A DNA stretch of 64,000 nucleotides, from contig CAJFQF010000002.1 of NCBI GenBank assembly GCA_904418995.1, forward strand, positions 171,778-235,777, read 5' to 3'. Shown here piece by piece: positions 16,269-24,421 of the stretch. Position 1 is the stretch's first letter; each line of letters opens with the position of its first letter. The position numbers and the translations under genes were made by a program. The notes under the pieces were generated by a model. The model worked only from the letters and a program-made list of their open reading frames with translations, made no database searches and was not told the DNA's origin. This DNA is from Heritagella_A intestinalis. GTDB taxonomy: Bacteria; Bacillota; Clostridia; Oscillospirales; Acutalibacteraceae.

Positions 16269-17063
16269 TTGGCACGGCTTTGTCCCCTTTTCAGCGGCAG
16301 CAACGGAAACAGCTATTATATTGGTTCCCGGGATCGGGGTATTCTGATTGATGTGGGCCGGAGCGCCAAGCAGACCACGGAAATGCTGCAAAAATGCGGG
16401 ATTCCTCTGTCTGCCATTGAGGGAATCTTTGTTACCCACGAACACAGCGACCATGTGAAGGGCCTGCGGGTGTTTGCCGGCCGGAATAAAATTCCGGTTT
16501 ATGCTTCTTTGGGCACCCTGGAAGCCCTCAATGACGCCCAGATTTTAGACGGCAAGTTTCCCTGCACAGCCATTGGCTTGGAGGGAATGGTTTGCGCTGG
16601 CATGGAGATTGTGCCCTTTCACACCTCTCACGATTGCGCCGAAGGTTACGGCTATCTGGTGAAAACTGCCGATGACCATCGGGTGAGCTTTTCCACGGAT
16701 TTAGGAGTCGTCACTCCGGAAGTGGCGGAATCCATGGAGGGCGCTGATTTTGTGGTGGTGGAGTCCAACCACGATGTGGGAATGCTCCAAAGCGGGCCCT
16801 ATCCCTATCCTCTGAAGCGCCGGATTCTCTCCGCCAAAGGGCATCTTTCCAACGAGACCTGTGCCGATTTGCTGCCCCACTTGGCCGGGAAGGGCACTAC
16901 CCGGTTTTTGTTGGCCCATTTGAGCCAGGAAAATAATACCCCGGAGCTGGCCTATCAGACCGCCCTGTGTTCTTTGCAGATGGCGGGCCTGCACCTGGAT
17001 CGGGATTTTTCCCTGTCGGTTGCTCCTCGGGAGAATACCGCCGGCCAGACCATTTTGTTCTGA
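16269..17063 (+). CDS. MBL-fold metallohydrolase, WalJ/YycJ type
   Basis: This 264-residue metallo-beta-lactamase-fold hydrolase resembles YycJ/WalJ, which is linked to cell division and DNA repair in Bacilli. It shows LFSGSNGNSYYIGS at the start, the metal motif THEHSDHVKGL (H57, H59, D61, H62), HTSHDCAEGYGY (about 118) and VVESNHD (about 160). The TTG start at 16269 is 59 bases after murA, so the pair is probably co-transcribed. There is no walRK locus next to it, unlike in Bacilli. Confidence 0.85.
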   Translation: MARLCPLFSGSNGNSYYIGSRDRGILIDVGRSAKQTTEMLQKCGIPLSAIEGIFVTHEHSDHVKGLRVFAGRNKIPVYASLGTLEALNDAQILDGKFPCTAIGLEGMVCAGMEIVPFHTSHDCAEGYGYLVKTADDHRVSFSTDLGVVTPEVAESMEGADFVVVESNHDVGMLQSGPYPYPLKRRILSAKGHLSNETCADLLPHLAGKGTTRFLLAHLSQENNTPELAYQTALCSLQMAGLHLDRDFSLSVAPRENTAGQTILF

Positions 17064-17162
17064 GCGCCTTGGTCTTCATAGAAGCTGGGGTACTGCTGTC
17101 GGTGTTTTAAAAATACGCGGTCCTATGCGGCCGCTGTTTTTATAGCAAAGGAGAAGTTTCCC

Positions 17163-17642
17163 ATGATGAATGTGCAGATTCTCTGTATCGGGAAGCTGAA
17201 GGAAGCCTATTGGCGGGAGGCCTGCGCCGAATACGCCAAACGGCTCCGGGCTTTCTGCAATTTTACCATCACAGAGCTGCCGGAAAGCCGGTTGCCGGAC
17301 AACCCCTCCCAGGCCCTCATTGACAAGGCCCTGGAGGAAGAGGGGGAGAAGCTCCTGGCGGCAGCCAAGGGTAGCGCGTTGATTCCTCTGTGCATCGAGG
17401 GCAAAGAGCTGGATTCCCCCAGCCTGGCCCGAAAGATGGGGGAGATGGCCTCCCAGGGAACCTCTTCTGTGAGCTTCGTCATTGGCAGCTCCTTTGGTTT
17501 GTCCCCGAAAGTAAAGAAAGCCGGGGCGCTGCGCCTCTCCATGTCGCCCATGACCTTTCCCCATCAGTTGGCCCGGGTCATGCTCTGCGAACAGATTTAT
17601 CGAGCCTTTCAGATTCAGAACCACGGGAAATATCACAAATAG
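17163..17642 (+). CDS. rlmH: 23S rRNA (pseudouridine1915-N3)-methyltransferase
   Basis: RlmH is a SPOUT methyltransferase that methylates pseudouridine 1915 in helix 69 of 23S rRNA. The 159 residues match the family closely: VQILCIGKLKEAYWREACAEYAKRL at the start, VSFVIGSSFGLSPKVKK (SAM-binding knot, about residues 100-116) and LSMSPMTFPHQLARVMLCEQIYRAFQI at the end. The RBS AAAGGAGAAG lies just upstream. ATG 17166 is an alternative one codon later. Confidence 0.96.
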   Translation: MMNVQILCIGKLKEAYWREACAEYAKRLRAFCNFTITELPESRLPDNPSQALIDKALEEEGEKLLAAAKGSALIPLCIEGKELDSPSLARKMGEMASQGTSSVSFVIGSSFGLSPKVKKAGALRLSMSPMTFPHQLARVMLCEQIYRAFQIQNHGKYHK

Positions 17643-17678
17643 CCCATAAACTTCTTGCCGGTGAAGGAGGAAGAAAAG

Positions 17679-18023
17679 ATGGAAGCAACCCTGTGGATGG
17701 TGGCAGCGCTGCTGGCCGTTTTGGCAGTAGTATTTTTAGCGGGAAAGGGCGCTTTTCTTTTGGCGGGATATAACACCGCTTCCCCGAAAGAAAAAGCCCA
17801 ATACAATGAAAAACGCTTGTGCCGGGTGGCCGGAGGAGGGTTTCTGCTGCTGGCTATCATGCTGGCCGTGGGAATTCTGTGGGATTTCCAGTTCCCCTAT
17901 GGCCTGGATTGGATCGTTCCTTGGGGATTCCTGCTGGTGATTGCGGCGATTATCGTGCTGGCAAATACCGTGTGTAAGGTGGGAAATGGGAGAAAGACGG
18001 GAGAGGAGAAAAAGAAATCATGA
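17679..18023 (+). CDS. DUF3784-like small membrane protein
   Basis: This is a 114-residue membrane protein with three helices (about residues 5-27, 50-70 and 75-95) and the segment GKGAFLLAGYNTASPKEKAQYNEKRLCR between helices 1 and 2, which resembles DUF3784. The start is ATG 17679 behind GAAGGAGGA. It follows rlmH by 36 bases. Function unknown. Confidence 0.75.
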   Translation: MEATLWMVAALLAVLAVVFLAGKGAFLLAGYNTASPKEKAQYNEKRLCRVAGGGFLLLAIMLAVGILWDFQFPYGLDWIVPWGFLLVIAAIIVLANTVCKVGNGRKTGEEKKKS

Positions 18024-18080
18024 AGAAAGCGGCTCTTTTCAGAGATTTTCAAAAGAGCGCTTTATTTCCCGTAAAAAGCC

Positions 18081-18117
18081 CGAAGGCGGACGCAGACGCG
18101 CCCGCCTTCGTTTTTTG
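18081..18117 (+). terminator. Intrinsic terminator of the rlmH/DUF3784 unit
   Basis: CGAAGGCGG (18081-18089) pairs with CCGCCTTCG (18102-18110), followed by TTTTTTG. On the other strand it lies just after the Cys-rich small gene. Confidence 0.85.
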
Positions 18118-18138
18118 TGCCAGGTCTTAAAGGAGACC

Positions 18139-18267
18139 TTAGCAGCCGCAGTTGTTGCAGCCGCAGTCGTTATTCCCGCCAAAGCCGTTGCCGCAGCCGC
18201 CGCAGCAGCACAGGATCAGGAGAATGATGATAATCCAGGAGCATCCGCCACCAAAGTTGTTGCACAT
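18139..18267 (-). CDS. Small Cys/Gly-rich hydrophobic protein (42 aa)
   Basis: This short gene encodes MCNNFGGGCSWIIIILLIL, then a tail of CCCGGCG and CGCNNCGC repeats. There are 10 cysteines in 42 residues around one hydrophobic stretch. The RBS is excellent (AAAGGAGG, nine bases before ATG). Upstream, at about 18298-18305, the minus strand carries CATACACT, which matches the -10 of sporulation sigma-E/K-type promoters; I see no clear -35. The composition resembles small spore-associated hydrophobic proteins (YjcZ-like), but I do not recognise the family. A membrane or coat-linked sporulation role is inference. Confidence 0.75.
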   Translation of the reverse strand: MCNNFGGGCSWIIIILLILCCCGGCGNGFGGNNDCGCNNCGC

Positions 18268-18359
18268 ATTGTGTTGCCTCCTTTCGAATTACACTACAGT
18301 GTATGGCAAAGGGGCAAAAGTTGTTACAAGGGCAGCGGGCTCTTTTTTTGCGGGCATTT

Positions 18360-19094
18360 TTAGAGGGGGTTCTCTTCCGAAAGGCATCCGGTGCGCACCA
18401 GGGCCGGAAGCTGCCGCAGGTCTTGTATCTCATACGTAATGGCGGGCTGAGAGGGCCGTTTTTGTCCGGCGGGGTTAAACCAGCAGGAATCCAGCCCGGC
18501 GTTTTCAGCCCCCTGCATATCGGAGGTCAGGGAGTCCCCCACCAGCAGAATTTCCCGCCGTTCCACACCGGGTATCCGGGAAAACACATAATCAAAATAG
18601 CGGACGTCCGGCTTGGGGAAACCCGCTTCTTCCGAGATGAAAATGCCGGAGAGCAGCTCCGCCAAAGGGGAAGCGTCGATGCGCCGCCGCTGGGTTTCAG
18701 AAACCCCGTTGGTAACGATATACAGGCGGCAGTCCTTGGCCAATTCCCGGCAAACTTCCAGGGCGTGGGGTAATAGGTAAGAGCCGTTGCCCAGTTCGTT
18801 CATATACATCTGGTTAAAGGCGGCGGGGTCGGCCTGCACGCCCAAAGCGGCAAAGAATTCCCGAAACCGCCCAATCTGTAATTGGGGCTTGGTGCATTCT
18901 CCTCTTTCCAGCCGGCGCCACCAGCTTTCGTTGATGTCGCTGTATCGGGCAAGAATTTCCGGGGAATAGGGCCGCATTGCTTCTAACCCGGCTCCCTGAT
19001 AAGCGGCTTGCAGAGCGGCTGCCTTGGATTTTTCAAAGTCAAACAGCGTCCGGTCGGCGTCCAGCAGCAAAATCGGATAGCGGATATTTTTCAT
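18360..19094 (-). CDS. HAD hydrolase, YjjG-type nucleotidase
   Basis: This is a 244-residue haloacid dehalogenase-fold phosphatase with a helical C1 cap. Motif I is LLLDADRTLFDFE (Asp nucleophile at about residue 11), motif II VTNGV, motif III the Lys in GFPKPDVRYF, and motif IV LVGDSLTSDMQGA. Architecture and motifs fit the YjjG group of noncanonical pyrimidine nucleotidases, but the substrate cannot be assigned. It starts three bases after the DUF1294 stop, so the two are co-transcribed. Confidence 0.85.
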   Translation of the reverse strand: MKNIRYPILLLDADRTLFDFEKSKAAALQAAYQGAGLEAMRPYSPEILARYSDINESWWRRLERGECTKPQLQIGRFREFFAALGVQADPAAFNQMYMNELGNGSYLLPHALEVCRELAKDCRLYIVTNGVSETQRRRIDASPLAELLSGIFISEEAGFPKPDVRYFDYVFSRIPGVERREILLVGDSLTSDMQGAENAGLDSCWFNPAGQKRPSQPAITYEIQDLRQLPALVRTGCLSEENPL

Positions 19095-19097
19095 ACC

Positions 19098-19391
19098 TCA
19101 GAACCCCCATTTCCATATAGCCAACGCCAGTAAAGCGGCCTGCAATACCAGGATGACCGGCAGCCCCACCATAAATTTGGCATGTCGGGTCTTGTGGCGG
19201 ATTTTCCGCATGGTCAGCAGCATGGCGGGAGAGCCACCCAAAACCCCTATCAGCAGCAGAGTGCTTTCTCGCACCCGCCAGCCCTCTCTTTGCGCTTGCT
19301 TTTTATCATGGATGGTGACGATGATGGCAATCAGGTTGAGAAGTACCAGCCATCCGGACAGCAGCCACCAACGGATTTCCCAAAGAAACAT
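19098..19391 (-). CDS. DUF1294 small membrane protein
   Basis: This 97-residue protein has two hydrophobic segments near the N-terminus and one at the C-terminus, with the DUF1294 signature IHDKKQAQREGWRVRESTLL and GGSPAMLLTMRKIRHKTRHAKF. I start at MFLWEIRWW, because GAAAGGAAG is well placed before it; a longer form adding 10 residues is possible. Function unknown. It leads the minus-strand unit with the HAD gene. Confidence 0.85.
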   Translation of the reverse strand: MFLWEIRWWLLSGWLVLLNLIAIIVTIHDKKQAQREGWRVRESTLLLIGVLGGSPAMLLTMRKIRHKTRHAKFMVGLPVILVLQAALLALAIWKWGF

Positions 19392-19431
19392 CTGCAGTCT
19401 TCCTTTCTCGCCTGGAATCAAATCCTATAGA

Positions 19432-19467
19432 AGATAAAATAAAACGCACTCCACAAAATGGAGTGCG
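19432..19467 (-). terminator. Terminator of the tRNA-Leu transcript
   Basis: On the minus strand CGCACTCCA/TGGAGTGCG form a perfect 9-bp stem with a 5-base loop (19445-19467), followed by TTTTATTTTATC. Confidence 0.85.
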
Positions 19468-19555
19468 CGACTTGGGGGCAAACACTGTCGCTGGGTTTAC
19501 GCTATAAAAAGATATCCAGCTTTCAGCGCGAGCGCCTCACTTCGAGCAAAAGAAA

Positions 19556-19584
19556 GAGCCTGAGCGCAAATTGCGTCCAGACTC
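19556..19584 (-). repeat. Hairpin directly abutting the tRNA-Leu 3' end
   Basis: The 29 bases immediately after the encoded CCA form an almost perfect hairpin (GAGTCTGGACGCAA with TTGCGCTCAGGCTC, allowing wobble pairs). It may mark the 3' processing site of the tRNA precursor. Twenty bases of it recur with three mismatches at about 40868-40887. Confidence 0.5.
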
Positions 19585-19671
19585 TGGTGCCGCTAACCGG
19601 GGTCGAACCGGTACGGAATTTCTTCCGAGAGATTTTAAGTCTCTTGTGTCTGCCTATTCCACCATAGCGGC
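19585..19671 (-). tRNA. tRNA-Leu (anticodon TAA)
   Basis: An 87-base class II tRNA with encoded CCA. The acceptor stem is GCCGCTA/TAGCGGC, the anticodon loop has ACTTAAAAT (anticodon TAA), and there is a long variable arm and the T-loop GGTTCGACC. All stems pair. Confidence 0.96.
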
Positions 19672-19723
19672 ATTGGTATGTCTAATGACCGTCCTTTTCT
19701 GGGAGAGCATCTTGACAAAAGGT

Positions 19724-19752
19724 AGTATACCACATCCTGTGAAAAAATGCAA
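19724..19752 (-). promoter_or_regulatory. Promoter of tRNA-Leu
   Basis: On the minus strand TTGCAT and TATACT are 17 bases apart, about 50 bases before the tRNA. Confidence 0.7.
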
Positions 19753-19808
19753 ATGCAGTTTTCATAACCTATTGGAAGGCCACCGACGCATTTTGTATTC
19801 CGGCAGAC

Positions 19809-20828
19809 TTATTCCTCAGCAACTGTTTCTTCAAAGGCAAACCGGCGGGTGTGCTCCTTGGTTTCCGGATTTCGCACCGTCTCGCTGGTATGCCGGGAGA
19901 GCAGCTGCGTCAGGGCATACACGTCCACCCAGATTTCATTGTCGCTTTCCTTTTGGGATTCTTCAAAAATCAGCTCCAATCCCAAATGCAGATGGGGGAT
20001 TTGGATGTTGTTGACGTTTTCCTGGGTGCTGTAGCCCGTGTGGCCCACGTAGCCGATCACCTGCCCGGCCTGCACCTGCTGGCCTTCCTCTAACCCCTGG
20101 GCAAAGGGCCGGTTCTGGCGAAGGTGGGCATAATAATAATACCGCCGCCCCTCACCGCTGCGGATGCCGATGCGCCAGCCCCCGTATTGGTTCCAGCCCA
20201 TCACCTCCACCACGCCGCTTTCAATGGCCACCACCGGGGTGCCGGTAGCTGCCATCATGTCGTGGCCCAGATGGGGCCGGGTATAGCCATAGGTGCGCCG
20301 GGCTCCAAAATCGTTGTAGTGTTCGTAGGAGAAATTCCTTGCCAGAGGGAAAAACGCCTTCAGACCGTAGCAGTCCTGCCAGACGGTTTGGCCGTCCTGT
20401 TCTTTCTCTTCCCGATATTCTCCCACCAGGCCATCTAACACTGCGCCATAGGCCTCCCGATAGTAAGCGTAGTGTTCCATTTTCTCGGTGAGGGTCTCTA
20501 TGGTCTCCCCCTCATCCAATGCCTGAAACAGGGCGTCCATATCCTTGGCCTGGTAACGGCTGAAATCTCCGCCGTATTTGGCTCCCAGATAGCTGAGGGT
20601 GTCAATCCAATCCCGTTCTTCGCCATCTTCGTGAGCGCGGATATCCTCCGTCAGGGCCCGGTCCAGAGCCGCGTAAGTAGGATTGAACTCCACATATTGA
20701 ATCACCTTTTGCCAGGAGGCTGGAACCCCCTCTTCCGGCAGGCAAAGAAAACAGCACAGGGCCGCGGCAATCACTGCTGCCAACCCTGCGCTGCACCCAA
20801 TTACCAGATTCCGCGTTTTCACAGGCAT
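19809..20828 (-). CDS. M23 family metallopeptidase with N-terminal anchor
   Basis: This is a 339-residue peptidase with one N-terminal membrane helix (VIGCSAGLAAVIAAALCCFL, about residues 9-28), a helical region of about 150 residues, and a LytM/M23 domain. The zinc-site segments are HLGHDMMAATGTPVVA (about 190) and IPHLHLGLEL (about 285), so the metal ligands look intact. The catalytic domain is followed by about 50 residues of unknown role. It resembles clostridial peptidases that act on peptidoglycan outside the membrane. Confidence 0.88.
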   Translation of the reverse strand: MPVKTRNLVIGCSAGLAAVIAAALCCFLCLPEEGVPASWQKVIQYVEFNPTYAALDRALTEDIRAHEDGEERDWIDTLSYLGAKYGGDFSRYQAKDMDALFQALDEGETIETLTEKMEHYAYYREAYGAVLDGLVGEYREEKEQDGQTVWQDCYGLKAFFPLARNFSYEHYNDFGARRTYGYTRPHLGHDMMAATGTPVVAIESGVVEVMGWNQYGGWRIGIRSGEGRRYYYYAHLRQNRPFAQGLEEGQQVQAGQVIGYVGHTGYSTQENVNNIQIPHLHLGLELIFEESQKESDNEIWVDVYALTQLLSRHTSETVRNPETKEHTRRFAFEETVAEE

Positions 20829-20883
20829 CTCCTCCCTCTGGGCGTCTTGTCTATGATATGCGGAAATGCCGGCGCTTTATGCC

Positions 20884-21060
20884 TTACAAATCATCGGCGT
20901 CCTGCTGTGGACGGCTGCCATCCCGGGCCTGGCCGGTGTAGCTGCCAGTGACATCCGAAGGGATTTCTTCCCGGTTCTGCTCGTACAAAGCCCGGGCCAC
21001 TGCCATGGCCTTTTGCTGAACAGCCGTTTTATTTTCCGGATGATGGGGTTTCTGTTTCAT
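20884..21060 (-). CDS. Conserved small protein (58 aa) with DVTGSYTG...QDADDL tail
   Basis: This small gene has a strong RBS (GGAGGTGA) and encodes a 58-residue soluble protein. The N-terminal half is helical and basic (QQKAMAVARALYEQNREEI); the C-terminal half is SDVTGSYTGQARDGSRPQQ ending in DADDL, a tail I recall from short conserved proteins of Clostridia. Function unknown. The terminal pattern is too regular to be chance. It lies between the M23 gene and a sugar transferase on the same strand. Confidence 0.75.
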   Translation of the reverse strand: MKQKPHHPENKTAVQQKAMAVARALYEQNREEIPSDVTGSYTGQARDGSRPQQDADDL

Positions 21061-21128
21061 AAAAAATCACCTCCGGGATAGGTTTCCCCTCCCGAAGGCA
21101 ATCCATTCTCGTTGATTTTATTCCAGCG

Positions 21129-21806
21129 CTATTCCAATACTGCTGTCACCGTCTGGAACATCACGGCAATATCCCGGCACACAGAGATGTTTTTTAGATA
21201 TTCCAGATTCAACCGGCATTTTTCCGGCAGAATCTGCTGGATGTAAATTTCCTCCGGGTCGCCGCCGGCGCTCAAAAGGGCGTCTTCATTCCGGAAGGCG
21301 ATGCTGGAGGGGGCCGTAATCCCTGGACGCACCAGTAAAGTGGCCCAATATTCCGGGGCGTAGGCCTCTACATACCGGCGCACCTCCGGCCGGGGGCCCA
21401 CTAAACTCATTTCCCCTTTGAGGACATTGAGGAGCTGGGAGAATTCATCCAGGCGGAGCTTGCGGATAAAGCGGCCCACTCGGGTAATGCGGGGGTCGTG
21501 ACCGGTAGTCAGGGAGAGCCCTTTTTTGTCGGCGTCCTGAACCATGGTGCGGAACTTGAAGATGCGGAAATCCTTCCCATACCGCCCCACCCGCACCTGC
21601 CGGTAAAACACCGGGCCAGGGGAGTCCAGCTTAATGGCCAGGGCCAACAGAAGAAGAAAGGGCGAAGTAATCAGCAGAATTACCAGGGAAGCCCCGATGT
21701 CAAAAATCCGTTTGCGCACCAGGCGGCCCCGCTGCCGGCCAAGGCGCTCCACCCATGGGCGGACCTCCGGGGTATTCATCTCTTCCGGAAGCTTTCCTTC
21801 CGTCAT
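21129..21806 (-). CDS. Bacterial sugar transferase (undecaprenyl-phosphate type)
   Basis: This 225-residue protein has the catalytic domain of initiating sugar-phosphate transferases: KRIFDIGASLVILLITSPFLLLLALAIKLDSPGPVFYRQVRVG (membrane helix with the conserved SPGP), FKFRTM, and LRLDEFSQLLNVLKGEMSLVGPRPE. It lacks the N-terminal four-helix membrane region of the longer type. It would attach the first sugar-phosphate to undecaprenyl phosphate. I start at ATG 21806; the frame is open further upstream without a good RBS. It stands alone, far from the polysaccharide cluster at 29674. Confidence 0.88.
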   Translation of the reverse strand: MTEGKLPEEMNTPEVRPWVERLGRQRGRLVRKRIFDIGASLVILLITSPFLLLLALAIKLDSPGPVFYRQVRVGRYGKDFRIFKFRTMVQDADKKGLSLTTGHDPRITRVGRFIRKLRLDEFSQLLNVLKGEMSLVGPRPEVRRYVEAYAPEYWATLLVRPGITAPSSIAFRNEDALLSAGGDPEEIYIQQILPEKCRLNLEYLKNISVCRDIAVMFQTVTAVLE

Positions 21807-21914
21807 AGGGTTCCACGTCCTTTCCTGCGGCCGAAGCCGCCTGCCGTTTTTACAGATGTTCCTATTATACGGCAAAGGAGAGGAAAAATCCAGCCCCAGA
21901 GAAATCTCGGGATG

Positions 21915-23198
21915 CTATCCAAGCACCTTCATGACATTTTCCATTTCCGCTTGGGTTTGCTGGGTATCAAGATAGTCCCAGGAATAGAACAGAAACCCGC
22001 TGCAATCCAGTTCTCTTCCCGCCGATACCTGCCGGGCCAGAATATCATCGGCATTTTTCCAGGTACCGTCATCCACATCCGAGCCCGCTTTATATGCCGC
22101 CAGGCCCACATACAGTTCGATGGAGTCCTCCTGAATCAGGCTTTTCCAAGTTTCCAGAGTGGAGGTGAAAGGCAGCGCATCGTTTTCGAAATTCACGTAC
22201 ATTTGGGGGCAGATATAATCCAGATAGCCTTTGGCCGCACACCAAGTGGCAACATCCGCTCCCATTTTCTCGTCATTGGACAGGTTTCCCTGAGGGGAAA
22301 TTCCAAAAACCACTTCCGGATTTTCTGCCTTGATTTTTTGATACACCAGGGATACTAGGGCGTTGATATTGGCCTTGCGCCAATCTTCCAAGGGCAGAAC
22401 AGCATCCCCAGCCTTTTTTGATGTAGCGGTATAGGCCTCATAGGCAGCCTTATCAAAAGAGGCGTCCTGAGTGGGGTAAAAGTAATCGTCAAATTGTACG
22501 CCGTCCACATCGTAATTCCGGACAATCTCCGCCACCCCTTCCGCAATATAGCTGCGCACCCCTTCATAGGCCGGATTATAATAGATGCCGCTGTCCGTCT
22601 CCACAGTCCATCCCTTCTTGGCCTCATCCCCCTTCCACTGTTGATAGGGATTGTCCTGGGAAAGGATGGAGGGCGCATCGCCGCTCTGGATGCGCAGGGG
22701 ATTTACCCAAGCGTGAAACTCCATACCGGCCTGGTGGGTGGCCTCCACCATATAGGCCAATGGATCAAATCCCGGGTCTACCCCCTGGGTGCCGCTGACA
22801 ATGTGGGACCAGGGGAAATACTCCGAGGGATAGAGGGCATCCCCATAGGGCCGCACATGGACAATAAGGGCATTCATGCCTTTTCCCTGAGCTACCTGAA
22901 TAATGTTGTCGAACTTCTTCTGAAAGGCTTCTTCTCCCGGCTTCTCCATTTGCAGAGACATCATGGGAACCCAGACGCCCCGCATTTCTTCCGCCGCACT
23001 GGTTTCTGCCACTGCCGGCGCTTCCCTTTCTGAAGAACTACTTTTGCTGCTATATGTTCCGTTTTCCTGGGCCGTTTCCGTTGGCCCAGAAAAAGCCCCC
23101 ACAATCATGGTCACCGCCACGGCCACCGCCAGCAGTCCTACGGTCAATAGCCTGTGATACCGAAGCCGGAAACTCCGTAACCGTCTCCTCCCGTTCAT
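21915..23198 (-). CDS. Family 10-like glycosidase (GHL10), secreted or anchored
   Basis: This 427-residue protein has a basic N-terminus and a membrane helix (LLTVGLLAVAVAVTMIVGAF, about residues 17-36), a Ser-rich linker, and a GHL10 TIM-barrel domain: EEMRGVWVPMMSL at its start, ALIVHVRPYGDALYPSEYFPW, FHAWVNPLRI, and NYDVDGVQFDDYFYP with acidic residues at the strand ends. The family acts on cell-surface glycans; the substrate is unknown. It is divergent from the phosphotransferase gene. Confidence 0.88.
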   Translation of the reverse strand: MNGRRRLRSFRLRYHRLLTVGLLAVAVAVTMIVGAFSGPTETAQENGTYSSKSSSSEREAPAVAETSAAEEMRGVWVPMMSLQMEKPGEEAFQKKFDNIIQVAQGKGMNALIVHVRPYGDALYPSEYFPWSHIVSGTQGVDPGFDPLAYMVEATHQAGMEFHAWVNPLRIQSGDAPSILSQDNPYQQWKGDEAKKGWTVETDSGIYYNPAYEGVRSYIAEGVAEIVRNYDVDGVQFDDYFYPTQDASFDKAAYEAYTATSKKAGDAVLPLEDWRKANINALVSLVYQKIKAENPEVVFGISPQGNLSNDEKMGADVATWCAAKGYLDYICPQMYVNFENDALPFTSTLETWKSLIQEDSIELYVGLAAYKAGSDVDDGTWKNADDILARQVSAGRELDCSGFLFYSWDYLDTQQTQAEMENVMKVLG

Positions 23199-23227
23199 TT
23201 ACACCCGTCCTTTCTGAATTTCTCCCA

Positions 23228-23256
23228 TTGACAGGGGAGAGGAATTCCTGTAGCAT
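23228..23256 (+). promoter_or_regulatory. Promoter of the phosphotransferase gene
   Basis: A perfect TTGACA (23228-23233) and TAGCAT (23251-23256) with 17-base spacing, about 100 bases before the start codon, in the divergent intergenic region. Confidence 0.6.
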
Positions 23257-23352
23257 AATGAAAAACCGTTGTTTTATCCCTATGCGGATAACAGTGCGGA
23301 TAGTATCCGTATCCATGTTTGCAGAGCAGCATCTGAGAAAGGAAGACCTTTT

Positions 23353-24339
23353 ATGAATTTTCAGTCCAGCCTGTTCCGGGAGGTCTCCCTGGAGGCCATC
23401 CGGAAAATTTTCGCCGGTGTGCTCCACGAGGATTCCATTCGGGAGGCCCGGCTTTTGGACGGCGGGATGTTTAACACTACCTATTTTGTGATTTATGGCC
23501 AAGAGGGAAAAGAGCGGCAAGCGGTCCTGCGTCTGGGGCCGGTAAATCGGGAGCGGCTCATGGGTTTTGAAGAAAACCTCATGCGGGCAGAGGAATACGT
23601 ATACGACCTGTGCCAGGAAATCGGGATTCCCTGCTCCAATGTCCTTGCCTGCGATACCTCCCGGCAACTCATCGACCGGGATTTCATGATTGTGGAATAC
23701 ATTCCTTCGGTGGTCATGTCCAATGCACCGCTGACAAGGGAACAGCAGGATTCCCTGTATTTCCGGCTGGGGGAGTACCTGCGGCAGTTCCATGGGGTAA
23801 CCGGCCAGAGCTTTGGCTTTGTTTCCCGGCTTTTGGAGGGGAAGGCCTTTTCCAAATGGAGCGACGCCTTGGCTTTTGAAGTGGAGGACATGTCCGGCAA
23901 GTTAGAGCGTGCCGGCGGCGCAAGCCCAGAGGAAGGGGAAGCTATCCGCAGGCCCTTCTATGAGGAGCGCAATCGGAAGCTGTTGGATGAAATCCAGACC
24001 CCGCATCTGCTGCATACGGATTTGTGGGCGGGCAACGTCCTTTTGGACCGGGACACCTTGGAAGTGAAGGCCATTATCGACAGCGACCGAGCCATGTTCG
24101 GCGACCCGGATTTTGAATTTTCCAGTCCCTGGATGAATATCCCTCCCATGGAGGCGGGATATGGCCTGGAACCGCCGGAGACATGGAGTTGGCAGCGGAA
24201 ACGGCGCAAGCTGTTGTACCGCTCGGTGTATCTCCTTCTGGAAGCCTATGTGGGAATCGGGGAATACAATAATCCGCAGCTCTATGGGGAGCGGAAAGAG
24301 CAGCTCATGGAAACGTTGGCGAAGCTGGAGTTCCTCTAA
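23353..24339 (+). CDS. Aminoglycoside phosphotransferase-family kinase
   Basis: This 328-residue protein kinase-like (APH/choline kinase) enzyme has an N-lobe (ARLLDGGMFNTTYFV, about residues 30-44), and the catalytic motif LLHTDLWAGNVLLD (H221, D223, N228) followed by the metal-binding Asp in AIIDSDRAMFGDP (about 243). The catalytic residues are intact. I start at ATG 23353 behind GAAAGGAAG. The family also includes small-molecule and sugar kinases, so this is not evidence of antibiotic resistance. Confidence 0.85.
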   Translation: MNFQSSLFREVSLEAIRKIFAGVLHEDSIREARLLDGGMFNTTYFVIYGQEGKERQAVLRLGPVNRERLMGFEENLMRAEEYVYDLCQEIGIPCSNVLACDTSRQLIDRDFMIVEYIPSVVMSNAPLTREQQDSLYFRLGEYLRQFHGVTGQSFGFVSRLLEGKAFSKWSDALAFEVEDMSGKLERAGGASPEEGEAIRRPFYEERNRKLLDEIQTPHLLHTDLWAGNVLLDRDTLEVKAIIDSDRAMFGDPDFEFSSPWMNIPPMEAGYGLEPPETWSWQRKRRKLLYRSVYLLLEAYVGIGEYNNPQLYGERKEQLMETLAKLEFL

Positions 24340-24345
24340 AAAATT

Positions 24346-24387
24346 ACGCCTGGAAAGGGCCGCAAAGGCCCCATCCAGGCGTTTTTG
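24346..24387 (+). terminator. Terminator after the phosphotransferase gene
   Basis: ACGCCTGGA (24346-24354) pairs with TCCAGGCGT (24374-24382), followed by TTTTTG. It lies in the convergent gap with the flavodoxin gene and may act on both strands. Confidence 0.8.
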
Positions 24388-24421
24388 TATGGTGCGATTT
24401 GGTGCTGTAAGAAGGGGAGCA

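Noticed and set aside
14896..16275. 459-residue minus-strand open frame opposite murA
   Set aside because: Complete antisense overlap with a full-length MurA; no recognisable domain.
17108..17146. Terminator between the MBL hydrolase gene and rlmH
   Set aside because: Only a 4-bp GCGG/CCGC stem before TGTTTTTAT; too weak to call.
19469..19555. CRISPR-like or second tRNA in the tRNA-Leu trailer region
   Set aside because: No repeats with spacers and no second cloverleaf; only the trailer hairpin and a terminator are supported.
23353..24339. Aminoglycoside resistance gene
   Set aside because: Only the general APH/choline kinase fold and catalytic motif are visible; such chromosomal kinases often have other substrates, so resistance is not claimed.
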